Below are positions 47,755-59,029 of a stretch of DNA of 64,000 bases, one piece after another. The notes under the pieces are model-generated. The model had not been told where the DNA came from, did no database searches, and was given only the letters and a program-made list of their open reading frames with translations. This stretch comes from Dugong dugon (taxonomy: Eukaryota > Chordata > Mammalia > Sirenia > Dugongidae): the NCBI GenBank assembly GCA_030035585.1, contig CM057464.1, forward strand, positions 80,894,919 through 80,958,918, given 5' to 3'. Within the stretch, counting starts at the first letter, position 1, and each line of letters opens with the position of its first letter. A program made the position numbers and the translations under genes.

Positions 47755-48420
47755 AGACAATTTATATAAACACATGAAATGATGTTCAACAGTATTCACA
47801 AAAAAATATAAAAGCAAATGAATACTTAACTAATACCACTTTCACCTACATGGACAAAGATTCAAAAGCTTACACTTAGACTATGTCCCTGAGAATATTA
47901 AGGAAAGAAGACACTCTCACATATTAGTGAAAATTATAGAGCAATTTGGTGATATATTTCCAAATTTTAAAATTATTACATATTTTGTCCCAATTATTCT
48001 ATTTCTGTAAATTTACTTTTCAGATACATTTATTCAGATGTGAGATTATGTATGTACAAAATTAAAAAAATCTGCAGTATAAACAGTGGAAAAATCTTTT
48101 CTTATCAATTACTTATCAATGATACAATGATATGCCATACAGCTATTAATAAAATGAGGCAGCTCTATATGTACAGATATGGATTTTTCTCCAGAAATTC
48201 AAGAAACAGAGCAGTGTGTATAAAATTCTACCATTTTGCAAAATAAATTTTAAATAAACTCAGTATTACATTATCAGTAGAAATATACAAACACAAAAGT
48301 TATTCAACTTCTTTCTCACTGGAGAAATAAAGGAATTAGAAACAAGAGCAGATGGTAGATTTACTTTTCACTCTATATCCTTTTACATCTTTTAAATTTC
48401 TTACTAAGTAGCCTTTTTCA
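47755..48420 (+). mobile_element. Ancient L1 fragment
   Basis: Texture and block order of the ORF2 end and 3' UTR of old L1: ATGATGTTCAACAGTATTCA, AGCAAATGAATACTTAACTA with ATACCACTTTCACCTACATG, and ATGAGGCAGCTCTATATGTA. No open frame. It ends shortly before exon 2. Confidence 0.5.
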
Positions 48421-48612
48421 AAACACATATATATCAAATATATATATGTTATGTATATATCTACATAACATATAGCATACATATCTCAACAATTTTAAAC
48501 AAAGAAAGATTGTTATTATAACATATTATAAAGAAGTTAATTATGATTTATCAGTATAATTCAATTTTTTTGATAAATAGGTGATATTCTTAGCTCAAAC
48601 AGTGATAAATAC

Positions 48613-48779
48613 CTGGGTCCATTACTTTCCTCTTTACAAACGGTTTTATGTTGACATCCACTTTCTTTACAATCAGTTGTATTTTCCACATACATTTTTC
48701 CAGACCACCTGGGAATACATATACATTGATATCCTCGACTGTGTTCATTGGTCAAACATCTGTGTGCATTTGTACATGT
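48613..48779 (-). CDS. EGF-repeat gene, exon 2 of 3 in the window (candidate EYS)
   Basis: A 167-nt exon with acceptor TTTTTATAG at 48788-48780 and donor CCCAG|GTATTT at 48613/48612. It enters in phase 0 and leaves two bases for exon 3. It encodes 55 residues: TCTNAHRC, GYQCIC, then PRWSGKM, a linker ENTTD containing an N-glycosylation sequon (NTT), and the first half of the next EGF (DCKESGCQHKTVC). The eighth residue after the fifth cysteine of the first module should be cysteine, but is Tyr (TAT, minus-strand codon 48692-48690), a one-base change from TGT. The second module is regular and is completed by exon 3. The reading frame is open throughout. The gene product would be a secreted extracellular protein. 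Confidence 0.8.
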
Positions 48780-49380
48780 CTATAAAAATAAGAAATAAGA
48801 ATATTGTAAATCCCCATCACATGCAATGTTACAATTGTTTCTTTGTTTGCATTTCATGTTTTCCTTTATGGATTAAATTCATGCATTTCTTTACAAGGGT
48901 AAAAATGAATTCATTTTTAAATTATGTTAAAATAATTTAAAAATCATGTTCAGATTTTATAGTAGAAATATATAAATTGTCAAAAGATAAACAGGTAAAG
49001 TTCTACTATACAGTTGTTTTTAAAAATGTATAAAATTGATCAAAATTTAATAGTTTTCTACTAAGTTAACTAAAGTAGAGAGAGAGAGATTAGATACACA
49101 AAATGAAAGAGAGAGAGATGATAGACGATAGAAGATAGAGGATAGATAGCTAGATGGCAGAAAGGCTTTGTATGAATAAATGATAATGTGCCATCGTACT
49201 AGGACTAAATTAACTTAAATCTCAGTAACTGAAGTTCAGAAGTTCAAGAGGAGACACAGAGTAAGAGGGAGAGGAAAAGCAAGAGAGCTAGAATAAGAAA
49301 AAAAGACAACAGGCTAGCATTTAGATCTGAAATCCGTAGCTAGATAACCTTCACCTACTTACATGCCCCATACATTTCAG

Positions 49381-49415
<35 letters not shown>

Positions 49416-49690
49416 CTCTGGTGACACAATGGTTAAGAGCTACGGCTGCTAACCAAAAGGCTGGCAGTTCATTGGCAGTTTGAATCCACCAGTCACTCCT
49501 TGGAAACCCTATGGGGCATTTCTACTCTGTCGTATATGCTCACTCTGACCTATATGGTCGCTATGAGTTGGAATCAACTCGATGGCAATGGGTATATATA
49601 TATATATATATGTATATGTATATACATATATATATATATATCTCCATTCATCTATCTGTCTGTCTATACATACATATACATATATGTTTC
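49381..49690 (+). mobile_element. AfroSINE embedded in TA/GA microsatellites
   Basis: (TA)n at 49381-49400 and (GA)n to 49415 lead into the SINE (AGCTCTGGTGACACAATGGT, 49414-49592), followed by a TA-rich tract with TCTATCTGTCTGTC repeats to 49690. Within the SINE a GGCAGTT-containing stretch is duplicated (CTGGCAGTTCATTGGCAGTT). The microsatellites look grown from SINE and LINE tails. Confidence 0.8.
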
Positions 49691-49694
49691 AACA

Positions 49695-51112
49695 AAGGGA
49701 TGTAATGCTAGAGATGCTCACTCATCTATACCAAGAAATTTGGAAGACAGCTGACTGGCCAACCAACTGGAAGAGATTCACATTTGTGCCCATTCCAAAG
49801 AAAGATGATCTAACAAATGCAGAGATTATCAAACAATATCATTAATATCACATGCAAGCAAAATTTGTTGAAGATAATTCAAAAGCATATGCAGCAGTAC
49901 ATTACAGAGTACTGCCAGAAATTCAAGCCAGATTCAGAAGAGGATGTGGAAGGAGGGATAACATTGCTGATATCAGATGAATCTTAGCTGAAAGCAGAGA
50001 ATACCAGAAAGATGTTTATCTGTGTTTTATTGACTATGCAAAGGCATTCAACTGTGTGAATTATAACAAATTATGGATAATATTTCGAAGAATGGGAATT
50101 ACAGAACACTTAATTGTGTTTGTGTGGAACCTGTACATAGTCCAAAAGGCAGCCATTTGAACAGAGCAAGGGATAATCTTCATTTAAAATCAAGAAAGGT
50201 GTGCATCAGGATTGCATCCTTTTACCGAATTTATTCAATCTGTATGCTGAGCAAATAATCCGAGAAGCTGGACTATATGAGGAAGAACGAGGCATCAAGA
50301 TTGGAGGAAGACTCATTTACAAACTGTGATATGCAGATGAAACAACCTTGCTTGCTGAAAGTGAAGAGGACTTGAAGCACTTACTGAAGATCAAAGACCG
50401 CAGCCTTCAATATGGATTAGACCTTAACATAAAGAAAACAAAAATCTTCACAACTAGATTAATAAGCAGCATCATAATACATGGAGAAAGTATTGAAGTT
50501 GTCAAGGATTTCATTTTACTTGGATCCACAATTAATGCCCTTGGAAGCAGAAGTCAAGAAATCAAATGAGGTAGTGCACTGGGCAAATCTTCTGCAACAG
50601 ACCTCTTTAAAGTGTTAAAAAGCAAATATGTCACTTTGAGGACTAAGGTGCACCTAACCCAAGCCATGGTATTCAGTCACGTCATATGCACACAAAAGCT
50701 GAACAATGAATAAGGAAAACCAAAGAAAAACTAATGCCTTTGAATTATGGTGTTGGCCAAGAATATTGAATTTACCATGGACTGCCATAAGAACGAACAA
50801 ATCTGTCCTGAAAGAAGTACAGCCAGAATGCTCCTTTGAAGCAAGGATAGAGAGATTTTGTCTCACACACTTTGGACATGTTATTAGGAGCGACTAGTCC
50901 CTGGAGAAGGATATCATGCTTGGTAAAGTAGAGGGTCAGTGAAAGTGATGAAGACCCTCAATGAGATGGATTGACAGAGTGGCTGCAACAATGGGCTCAA
51001 GAATAACAAGGATTGTGAGGATGGTGCAGGACAGAGCAGTGTTTCGTTCTGTCATACATAGGGTCGCTATGAGTCTGAACTGACTTGACAGCACCTAAGA
51101 ACATAACAACAA
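49695..51112 (+). mobile_element. RTE LINE copy, 5'-truncated, decayed
   Basis: Runs from the RT region (IYQEIWKTADWPTNWKRF near 49725, PIPKKDDLTNAEIIKQYH) to the 3' tail GACTTGACAGCACCTAAGAA then CATAACAACAA. The catalytic YADD reads YADE (TATGCAGATGAA, 50330-50341), and a stop precedes it, so the enzyme is dead. It also encodes DLNIKKTKIFTTRLISS and KDFILLGSTINALGSRSQEI (50348-50569). A possible short target duplication is TTTCAACAAA/TTTCAATAAA (weak). Confidence 0.9.
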
Positions 51113-51519
51113 TCATTTCAATAAATACCTTGTTTCTCTACAAATTATTTTATAATTTTCATATTACACTAGTGTGTAGGGTCACTTAGCATAGTGTCTT
51201 TTTGGAAAGAAACTTTGTCAGACCTAATGCCAAATATTTCACCATTTTCTTTTCTCTTGTTAAAGAAATAGATACGGGAAGTGACTTCTGTAATAAGAGT
51301 GGGCAACTATTCTTTTTCATAATATGTGGAAGCCTGGATTATTAGAAACATAGTCTTGGCTAAATAAAAATGTATCAATTTATAAATTATATCTGTATGA
51401 ATTTCAGTCCCAATTTACACCATTTTTGATGTGGTCAAAAACTCTGAAGTAGGTAGAGCTTGGTAAAGGTCTTTCAGATCCCAATTTTTAGTGTTCCTTT
51501 GTCTCTTTTATTTTGTTTC
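51113..51519. other. Intronic DNA, no feature recognised
   Basis: AT-rich, no repeat or exon recognised. Confidence 0.35.
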
Positions 51520-51537
51520 AAAAGTTCTTCCCCCTAA

Positions 51538-51913
51538 TCTGGTGATAGGGAACCCAGGGTTGAGTAACGATATTGTTGATGTGTTGTGAGATTGTTAACC
51601 ATTGTCATAGGGCAACATTTGTTGTGACTGTTAAATGAGAAACTATTTTGTTCTGTAAGCCTTCATCTTAAGTGAGAATAACAGCACAATTGAAAGAGCG
51701 TAGTCAATGTCACTGAACTGTGCATGTAGACATTTTTGAAATGGTGTATCTTTAGCTATATGTATTTTCACCAAAAAAAAGAAAAAGATTGAGAAGTTAG
51801 AGGGTTGACACGTTGTGGGGTTGTTAACCAATGTCATAAAACAATACGTGTACTACTGTTTCATGAGAAACTATTTGTTCTGTAAGCCTTCACCTGAAGT
51901 ACAATAAAAAAAA
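51538..51913 (+). mobile_element. L1 3' fragment with duplicated terminal module and TSD
   Basis: Two terminal modules (about 51570-51675 and 51800-51910) flank a shortened spacer. The flanking repeat AAAAGTTCTTCCCCC-TA (51520-51536) recurs as AAAAGTTCCTCCCCCTTA (51914-51931). The same layout as at 6010-6532 and at the end of the L1 at 7752-12179, but the spacer lacks roughly 100 bp. Confidence 0.85.
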
Positions 51914-51931
51914 AAAAGTTCCTCCCCCTTA

Positions 51932-52440
51932 GTAACTTATGATAATATAATTGCATAACTTGTGTGTAGTAGTGTTATAGAAAACAAGATAAACACATTC
52001 ACATTTATGTGTTTCCCTTACAATAGTGTTTGGACTTAAGAGGATCTCAGAGATAGGGGCACTGTTTAAATCACGCATCAAAAATAAATAAGTAAACACT
52101 TTTGGAATTTCCATCTTTGATGATAAAATTGTAATAAAACGAATGTCTTGTCCCCATATTAAAAAAAAAAAATACTGAGAAAAAAAAATAATAACTTACT
52201 ATTTGCTCCATGAAATCCTTAGCCCTGAAGGTAAGACTGAATCAACTAAAATAAGTTATTTACCAAGATTAACAGCTTGCTGATCAAGACTCTCTTTAAG
52301 ATTCTCATTAGTTGTGCCCACCAGAGTTTATTTGTAAACTCTGACCAATCCATACCAGCTCTCCCATGCCTTAATAACCTCATAAATATCTTCTCATGAC
52401 TTCTGTCTTCTGAAACACTGAGACTCAAATGTTGTGGTTT
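51932..52440. other. Intronic DNA, no feature recognised
   Basis: No exon or clear repeat. Short A-runs near 52160-52190. Confidence 0.35.
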
Positions 52441-52637
52441 GCTGTTGAATTGATTTGCCACTCATAGTGACCCCATGTGATATAGTAGAACTGCCCCATA
52501 GAGTTTTTTTGGCTGTAATCTTTTTAGAAGCAGATTGCCAGGGTTTTCTCCTTCAGAGCCTCTGGGTGGGTTCGAACCACCAACCTTTCTTTTTGGCTGG
52601 ATCCCCAGTGCTTAACCATTGTATGACCAGGGCTCCT
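52441..52637 (-). mobile_element. AfroSINE
   Basis: Plus-strand order GCTGTTGAATTGATTTGCCA, CTCATAGTGACCCCATGTGA, GAACTGCCCCATAGAG, GAGCCTCTGGGTGGGTTCGA, ACCACCAACCTTTC and CCATTGTATGACCAGGGCTC is a complete reversed SINE. No clear target duplication. Confidence 0.85.
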
Positions 52638-54125
52638 TAAGATTCTATTAAGGTGTTGTTTTCCTTTATTTCAGAAGATCTAGAATAACCAGTTTTTTGT
52701 TTGTTTGTTCTTCTTGATAAACATAGTTGTCTGGTGGTATTTTGGGAGTCATCAGTGAACAAACCCAGTGTTTCATAGAGATCCAGTTAGGATGCCATCA
52801 CTACTAAGGCTCAGGACCCTGAAGTCCAAACAGTGTACTATCCTGAGACTGTTAGATACTCTTCTCTCCAATTATAACAGTGATGTAGGTGTCACATCAA
52901 GCTTGAATTCCAGTTTATTTTTATCAAATTCCCAAAGGCAAAGTTCATTTTCTCTCTTAGAAATAAGACTACATTTTAGGAATCCCTTGATTATGTGATA
53001 CAGTTTCAACACTCTGTCCATCATCATTGCTTCCTCTGCTTAATCTATAAGAAGACGTCTATTGGGAGAAGACAAGCGTAGGCCTCATAACTTCATTACC
53101 CAGCTTGCGTTAATGAGTGATGAGTTCAGATGATTATATCAGTCAGGTATTTATGGAACAAAATTTTCTTTGAGTCACCTTTTCAAAATGTTGTAGACAT
53201 TTTTTATTAGGCTCCCAATTGCGATTGACTAGTCTTCAGCAGATTCTGAGGACATGACAGTATACAAGAACTGACACAAGTGTTCATGGAGTCCTCTCAG
53301 TCTCTTAGGCCCTTTACAACACAAACTCTTCCTCCATAATTTAACTTATGTGCATATCTCTCTAATTGGTAGAATTTCTCCAAGGACAATTTGAAATGGC
53401 AGGGGCCACTATGGGGAAATTTTGACATAAACAAGACTGTTCATTTGACAGCTGCATAATAACGCAAAGGAGAAAACCCTCATGAGGAGATTCTCTGTTA
53501 TTGTGTGTCTAATAGAGACATTATGTAATGCACAAAAACACCCCCTTTCATCTTCATACTTCTGGGATTAATAAGCATTAGATTTTTAATTATATGGCTC
53601 TATAGAATTGCCAAGCATATGATTTACTGTTGAAACTATCCCATATAACTTATTCTCATTTGTGTGCATGTGTGTGTGAAATGTTTTTTTTTTTTTTTTT
53701 GCATTTAAGCATACAACATTCTTTACAGAGTGAAGATAGTCATTACTTCATATCTGCTAAAAGCTAGGTCCCCTTCTTCATTTTCACTTTTTCTTCCTCT
53801 TTTTTGTTTGGACAACCTTTGAAATTAACTGAACATAAATAATTATTTGAACATTCTGGAACTACTGATTATATAAATAGACAAAAATTTACAAGGGAAA
53901 AAAAATTGAATAAACCATGCTTCTTTTGTATGTTTTCTCTTGCCAAAACTTTAACAAAGCCAGAAAAACAGTGTACCTGTGGATTATATAGTAGAATTAG
54001 TCTCTTTGATGAAAAGAACATTAGACTTTCAGAGCTTTTGGCAAAAACTCAAAAGTCATAGTTTTATTTTATTTTTTTAATATATGAATACAGAAAAACA
54101 AAACAAATCCATTCGAAATCAGGAG
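52638..54125. other. Intronic DNA, no feature recognised
   Basis: Slightly less AT-rich around 52750-53400, where an old unrecognised repeat is possible. A 18-base T-run at about 53684. No exon-like frame found. Confidence 0.35.
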
Positions 54126-54129
54126 TTTA

Positions 54130-54212
54130 ACTCATTGCTGTTGAGTTAATTCCAATGCATGGTGACTCCATGTGTTACAGAGCAGAACTGCTCCACAGTC
54201 TGTAATAAAAGT
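54130..54212 (-). mobile_element. AfroSINE 3' fragment
   Basis: ACTCATTGCTGTTGAGTTAA, CATGGTGACTCCATGTGTTA and AGCAGAACTGCTCCACAG give the reversed 3' half of the SINE; the head is missing. Confidence 0.7.
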
Positions 54213-55472
54213 TTATTTATATTTAAAATGGCTTATGTAATTTCATAATGAATAATGACACTGTAAAGAAATTATAATGATTTAATTTAACTTAAAAAAT
54301 TCTCTATGTGTTCGCCTAATTTTATCACCACGTATAAAACTTCAGTATCATTTCTCATGATGCAAAAATTATAAATTTTGTACATAGATTTTAAGGATCT
54401 AGTAAGTTGTTTTTGTTTCCTCGAATTATTTAAGATTACAGAAACAAATTACTTTTAAGTAATTGAAATTTTAATATCAGATATATTTTAAAAGAATTTG
54501 ATCTTATGAATTCTTATAATACTACAAATCATAGGTACTTAACATGGTGGTTTAAATTAAATTTTAAATCTGTAGTCAACATTAAGACCTTAAACTGCTA
54601 TTAAATTGAATGAATTAATAATCTTTGGATACTAGAACACTTTTTAAGTAAGGAAAATATACAAAAATTAGACTAGAAATGTGGTTTCAAATTACCTTTT
54701 TCCTTATTGAATGACAATATAATATACAAATATACTTAAATGACATATATTTATGTTTATTTTGCCTAAAATAAAAGTTGTTCAAGTGATATAAAATGTG
54801 TGCTCACTAAAAAACAAAATAGCTGAAAAAGTGTTGGCTTACTGACTTTGTGGTTTCTCTTGACTCTGGAAAAATGTTGGTTACTTTATTTAAACGTGAT
54901 GATTAATATAAAAGGTATAGAGAAACAGTAATATGTACACAAGACAATAAATATATTTTGCTTGTTTGTTTACTATATTAAATTTACAGATTTAATATAA
55001 TATGCAATTTGGCTTAATATGCTGATAAATTTAAAAACACTTTAAAGACCGTGTTAAAAGCTTTAATACAATCATCTATGTATATGTTTACTTATTGTCA
55101 TTGTTTAAATACATACATTTAAAAGTATATTAAGTTTAAATCATGGGTTTATTAATAATAGCAATGTAATAAAGATATATTTGAGGATTTAATCAGTCAG
55201 CAAATTATAACACAAGTAGGACACAAAAAGACTAGAGATAAAATTATTGCTGAAAATCTTTAATGTCTCTGCATATGATAAATATAAAAGTGCATGCAGA
55301 TTTCCAAGTGGAAATACAGAGAGTATTGAAAAACTCTTTATAAAGTTATATTTAAGCTATTTATATCTAGAACATTGAAGAATCTGTAGCTTTAACATCT
55401 CTGGCTTTTTTGAAATCAGACATTTATGAGCTGAAGAGTCAAATGAAAAACCACTACATGAATTTATCTCAC
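54213..55472. other. AT-rich intron between EGF exons, no feature recognised
   Basis: Very AT-rich; no repeat recognised. Together with the sequence to 48780 it forms the 6.7 kb intron between exons 1 and 2. Confidence 0.4.
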
Positions 55473-55612
55473 CTCAATTATTCCTTCACATGGGAACCAA
55501 CATGCATAATTAAGGTCTTCAGCATTTTTCACGTAAACAGGGACTTCATTGCAGTTTGCAATTAGAAAGAAGCAGGCATCAATAACCACCTCACAGTTTT
55601 CACCTTCAAATC
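55473..55612 (-). CDS. EGF-repeat gene, exon 1 of 3 in the window (candidate EYS)
   Basis: A 140-nt exon. The acceptor is a T-rich tract ending in AG at 55614-55613; the donor is GAG|GTGAGA at 55473/55472. It enters in phase 1, with two bases finishing a probable Gly codon, and ends on a full codon. It begins with the end of one EGF domain (GFEGENCEV, last cysteine of the module), then IDAC followed by an irregular cysteine set (IANC, YAC, FPC) that continues into exon 2. There is no stop in frame. The second module lacks a clear third cysteine, so it is either a divergent EGF or degraded. Too short to appear as an ATG-initiated reading frame; found from splice sites and cysteine pattern. What is seen: an open exon and good splice sites. 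What is inferred: gene identity. Confidence 0.7.
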
Positions 55613-56100
55613 CTTCCAAGCAAAGAGATAAAAAATTAAATAATTTTTTATAAATTCATGTTCATGTTGAATTATTAAGGATAATTGTCAAATTAATTCA
55701 AAAAATCAATTTGACAACACCCACACAAAAGTAAGCTTCTATATCTTTAGATTGTAAAATTTGAAAGAGACCTAAAGATAATCAAGCCTAACTCTCTCAT
55801 TTAAAAAATGGACTGTGAAACAGCATCAGAACAAGAACATGATGCAGCTTCCAGGCTAACGAACTTTTTTTTAAATAACCAAATGTCAAATAAATTACCA
55901 ATTCTTAAAGAAACATAAAAAAAATCTTATACAAAGTAATAATAAAAGCTCTACAGTAATACGTTTTATATATGGCTTGTTGTATATGAAACTACTTGGA
56001 AATAAATTTGGGAAAAAAGTCCTTAAAATGTTTATAATAGAAAAAAAGATCAACCCCTCATCCTAGTCTCCTGACAGGGGAAGGACATTTATGTACGTGC

Positions 56101-56262
56101 ATGTATGTGTGTAGGTATATATATACACAAGTACATATATATATACATATATATACATGTACATATATATTCATATATATACATGTACATATATATTCAT
56201 ATATATGCATGTACATATATATATATATACATATATATAAACACACATACATATATATAGCT
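56101..56262. repeat. TA-rich minisatellite with 26-bp unit
   Basis: Three near-identical 26-bp units starting CATGTACATATATATTCATA at 56156, 56182 and 56208, set in (TA)n-rich flanks. The unit contains the palindrome ATGTACAT. Open frames on both strands here are products of the repeat. Confidence 0.85.
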
Positions 56263-56269
56263 ATTTCAC

Positions 56270-56540
56270 ACTCTAATGTTAGATAAAATATCTGGGATAC
56301 AATTAAAAAAATGAGATACGCAGAAAAAGGAAAGAATGTGATCTGTATGCAAGAGAAAATCCAGTCATTAAAACCAGTCACACAGATGGCCCAGACTTAG
56401 AAATATCTGACAAACACTTCAAAGTAGCTATGACAAATTTGTTGAACAATTTATATGAAACCATAAATACAATAGGTAAACATATAGGGAATTAGAAAAT
56501 GATAGATTTGAAAACTACAAAAAAAAAAAAAAAAAAAGAT
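56270..56540 (+). mobile_element. Ancient L1 fragment
   Basis: AAATCCAGTCATTAAAACCA, ATGGCCCAGACTTAGAAATA, TCTGACAAACACTTCAAAGT and AGCTATGACAAATTTGTTGA resemble a segment common in old L1 copies, ending in an 18-base A-run at about 56520. Confidence 0.5.
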
Positions 56541-56820
56541 TATCAAATGGAAATCCGGGAACTGTGGGGGTAAAGAAACTAATTAAGCTGGGCTAAAACA
56601 TTTTATTTCCCATTAAGGGAGGTAATGTTCCTAGGTAATGAAGGAATATAGGAGACGTGATCCATCTCTTTGTAAACATAATAAGTAGACCTCCTAGTCA
56701 ATAGACCAATTATGCTTGTTAGGTATATAGTATTTTTCATGGAATCCTTTAGCAAGATATTCCCGTTTAGTTTTGCTTGTGACTAACAAACATAAAATTT
56801 ATGAATTTATGAGGCAAGAC

Positions 56821-56979
56821 TTGTTAGTGGTTTAGAACCACGGCTGCTAACCAAAAAGTCAGCCATTCGAATCCGCCAGCCGCTCCTTGGAAACCCTATG
56901 GGGCAGTTCTACTCTGTCCTGTAGGGTCTCTATGAGTTGGAATCCACTTCACGACAATGGCTTTGGTTTGGTTTTCGTT
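56821..56979 (+). mobile_element. AfroSINE
   Basis: TTGTTAGTGGTTTAGAACCA, CGGCTGCTAACCAAAAAGTC, ATTCGAATCCGCCAGCCGCT, CCTTGGAAACCCTATGGGGC, GTAGGGTCTCTATGAGTTGG and a GGCTTTGGTTTGGTTTTC tail. Among the least diverged copies here. Confidence 0.9.
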
Positions 56980-57684
56980 ATACAACTATCTGAAGTATAA
57001 AATGGTGACTGTTCATAAACTAAAATCTCCCTGCTGTGTGGATACCCCAATTAGAAGTCTCACAAATTAATCTGGCAAAAAGGAAGGAGCTAGGAATCCA
57101 TGTAGAATGTCCCAAATCTCATCAAACTTTCATCTGTGCAAATTTCTTGCTTACAATATTAAAATTATAAAAAATTATTACTATATTAGTAATAAAATAT
57201 GTACTGATGGGATTGTCAGCAGATGAGGCAGAAGAGAAGATCAGTAGTGAATTTAATGATAGGTCAATAAATATCATATAATCAATATGATGAGGGAAAC
57301 AGTTTTGCCAGCCCCATATAATTAATTAATAAGTTCTATCTTCATTTCGTGGTAGAGGTTTGTAGTATTAGAATTACCTCTTTCTTGAATATTTGGAAGT
57401 ACTTGGATATAAGGCCAATAATTTTTTTAAAATAATTTTATTTAAGTACTTTGGAGGTTGTAGGATTTATTCAGATTTTATATTTGTTTTTGAATTATTT
57501 TTGCCAACTAGTATTTTTCCAAGAATTTATCAATGTCATCTAAAATTTCTAGCTTATTAGCCTAGAATTTTCCATAATAATGCCCTAAATCTTAATCCCC
57601 AAAGACAATGGGGGAAAAGACAAGAGTGAGGAAATATTTTTAATGAATTTTGAGAGGCTGAAAAGATGATGGAAAATTAGTGAC
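56980..57684. other. AT-rich intronic DNA, no feature recognised
   Basis: No exon or repeat recognised. Confidence 0.35.
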
Positions 57685-57699
57685 TAAATTAGCGAACTA

Positions 57700-57901
57700 C
57701 TATAACCCATTGCCCTTGAGTCTGTTCCAACTCCTAGCAACCCTACAGGACAGAATACAACTGCCTCATAGGCTTACCAAGGCTATAATCTTTACAGAAG
57801 CAGACTGCCACATCTTTCTCCCAAAAAACTGCTGGTGGATTCAAACCACTGACCTTTGGGTTAGCAGCTGAGTGTTTAACCACTGTGCCACCAGATTTCC
57901 T
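57700..57901 (-). mobile_element. AfroSINE, long variant, with short TSD
   Basis: Plus-strand order CATTGCCCTTGAGTCTGTTC, CCTACAGGACAGAATACAAC, GAAGCAGACTGCCACATCTT, GACCTTTGGGTTAGCAGCTG and CCACTGTGCCACCAG is a complete reversed SINE. TAAATTAGC occurs at 57685-57693 and 57902-57910. Confidence 0.85.
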
Positions 57902-57910
57902 TAAATTAGC

Positions 57911-59029
57911 AGAATAGTAGTAGTCAAAACACACATGTGACGAGAGGGCATAATTATAAAGAGAAAATTCATTCACCTAGCAGAGATTTTGAGATGCTTG
58001 AGACTTAAAGTTATGAGAATGTGGTACTGAAGTGGTTTCTGGAAACATGGAGATTAGTTGACACTCATTGGTTCTCTCCCAACACACAAATCCAGTTAAT
58101 TATTCTGATCCCTTACTCACCTCCCCTAGGCACACAACAAATCATTATTAGGTTTATTCTCAAGAGAAAGAGAATCTCAGAGACACCTGCCTCAAGAATC
58201 TCAAGCTCATTGGGTTTCCCGCAATGAAATGCCGGCTGCCAACTGGCTACTCTGTAATACAGATCCCTGTCATTAAGGCCAATCTTCGCTTGGTACACTT
58301 CCAGTCAGTCTTGTTAGTTCCTCACCATTAAATATGATTAAACACCATTTGGCAGAAATACTCCAAATGAGAAAAGAACAATGTAAAAAGTACTTACAGA
58401 AAACAGACTGAGTGGAACAGAAGAAAATTAAACAAAATGAAACTATAATATTATTAAATATATAAGAAAAAGTGTATTTTATCCGCATTAAAGAAGAGAA
58501 TGCCATGAAAATGTAAGATTTGGAGAATAGGAAAATGCTCTGGAAAATTACAAATATAATAAAATAAATAAAAATGTCAACACTAATTTTGAGATATTCA
58601 ATTGGGGAAATACACTAGAATAGATAACATAAAAAAGAAATGGAAAATAAACCAGAAATATGAGAAAATGAGACAATCAGTTAAGGAGAGCCACTATCCA
58701 ATTATTTGATTAAGGTCTACAGAAAAGAGGAATTATCAGTAAAATAACACAAAGACTACCTAAAAATTAAAAGACACATGCTTACATATAAAAGAGATTA
58801 CCAAGTGACTCATAATGAATGAAGAACCATACACCCAAAAATAGTTCCAACATTGTAAAGTTTCAGAACACTGGGGCAAAGAACATAAAAAAAAAAAAAA
58901 AAGACTTTCAAAGAAATAAATGTAAGTTGAATACAAAGAATCAAAAGGTAGCATGTTATATACATGATTCAACACCCTTCCATGCTTTGCTTTCTTTTCA
59001 ATTTTTATCTCATAGTTTTACTATGTGAG
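57911..59029. other. Intronic DNA, no feature recognised
   Basis: No repeat family or exon recognised. Checked for a minus-strand EGF exon upstream of 55612; none seen here or to the window end. Confidence 0.35.

Larger units (their letters stand above)
21630..55612 (-). other. Partial multi-exon EGF-repeat gene (candidate EYS), three exons
   Basis: Three exons on the minus strand join in frame to give about 189 residues of tandem EGF-like domains, separated by introns of about 6.7 kb and 26.7 kb. Phases agree at both junctions: exon 1 ends on a complete codon, exon 2 starts in phase 0 and ends with two bases, and exon 3 supplies the third base. A full EGF module with spacing C-x4-C-x5-C-x8-C-x-C-x8-C forms only after the exon 2-3 join, which chance would rarely produce. 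The gene runs off both sides, since the first exon enters and the last exits in phase 1. Huge introns plus irregular EGF repeats fit EYS, the photoreceptor extracellular-matrix protein, but other EGF-repeat genes such as EGFEM1 are possible. I could not find further exons in the window. Confidence 0.75.

Noticed and set aside
56058-56381. Frames of 107 and 61 codons rich in Tyr and Ile on both strands
   Set aside because: Products of the TA-rich minisatellite.
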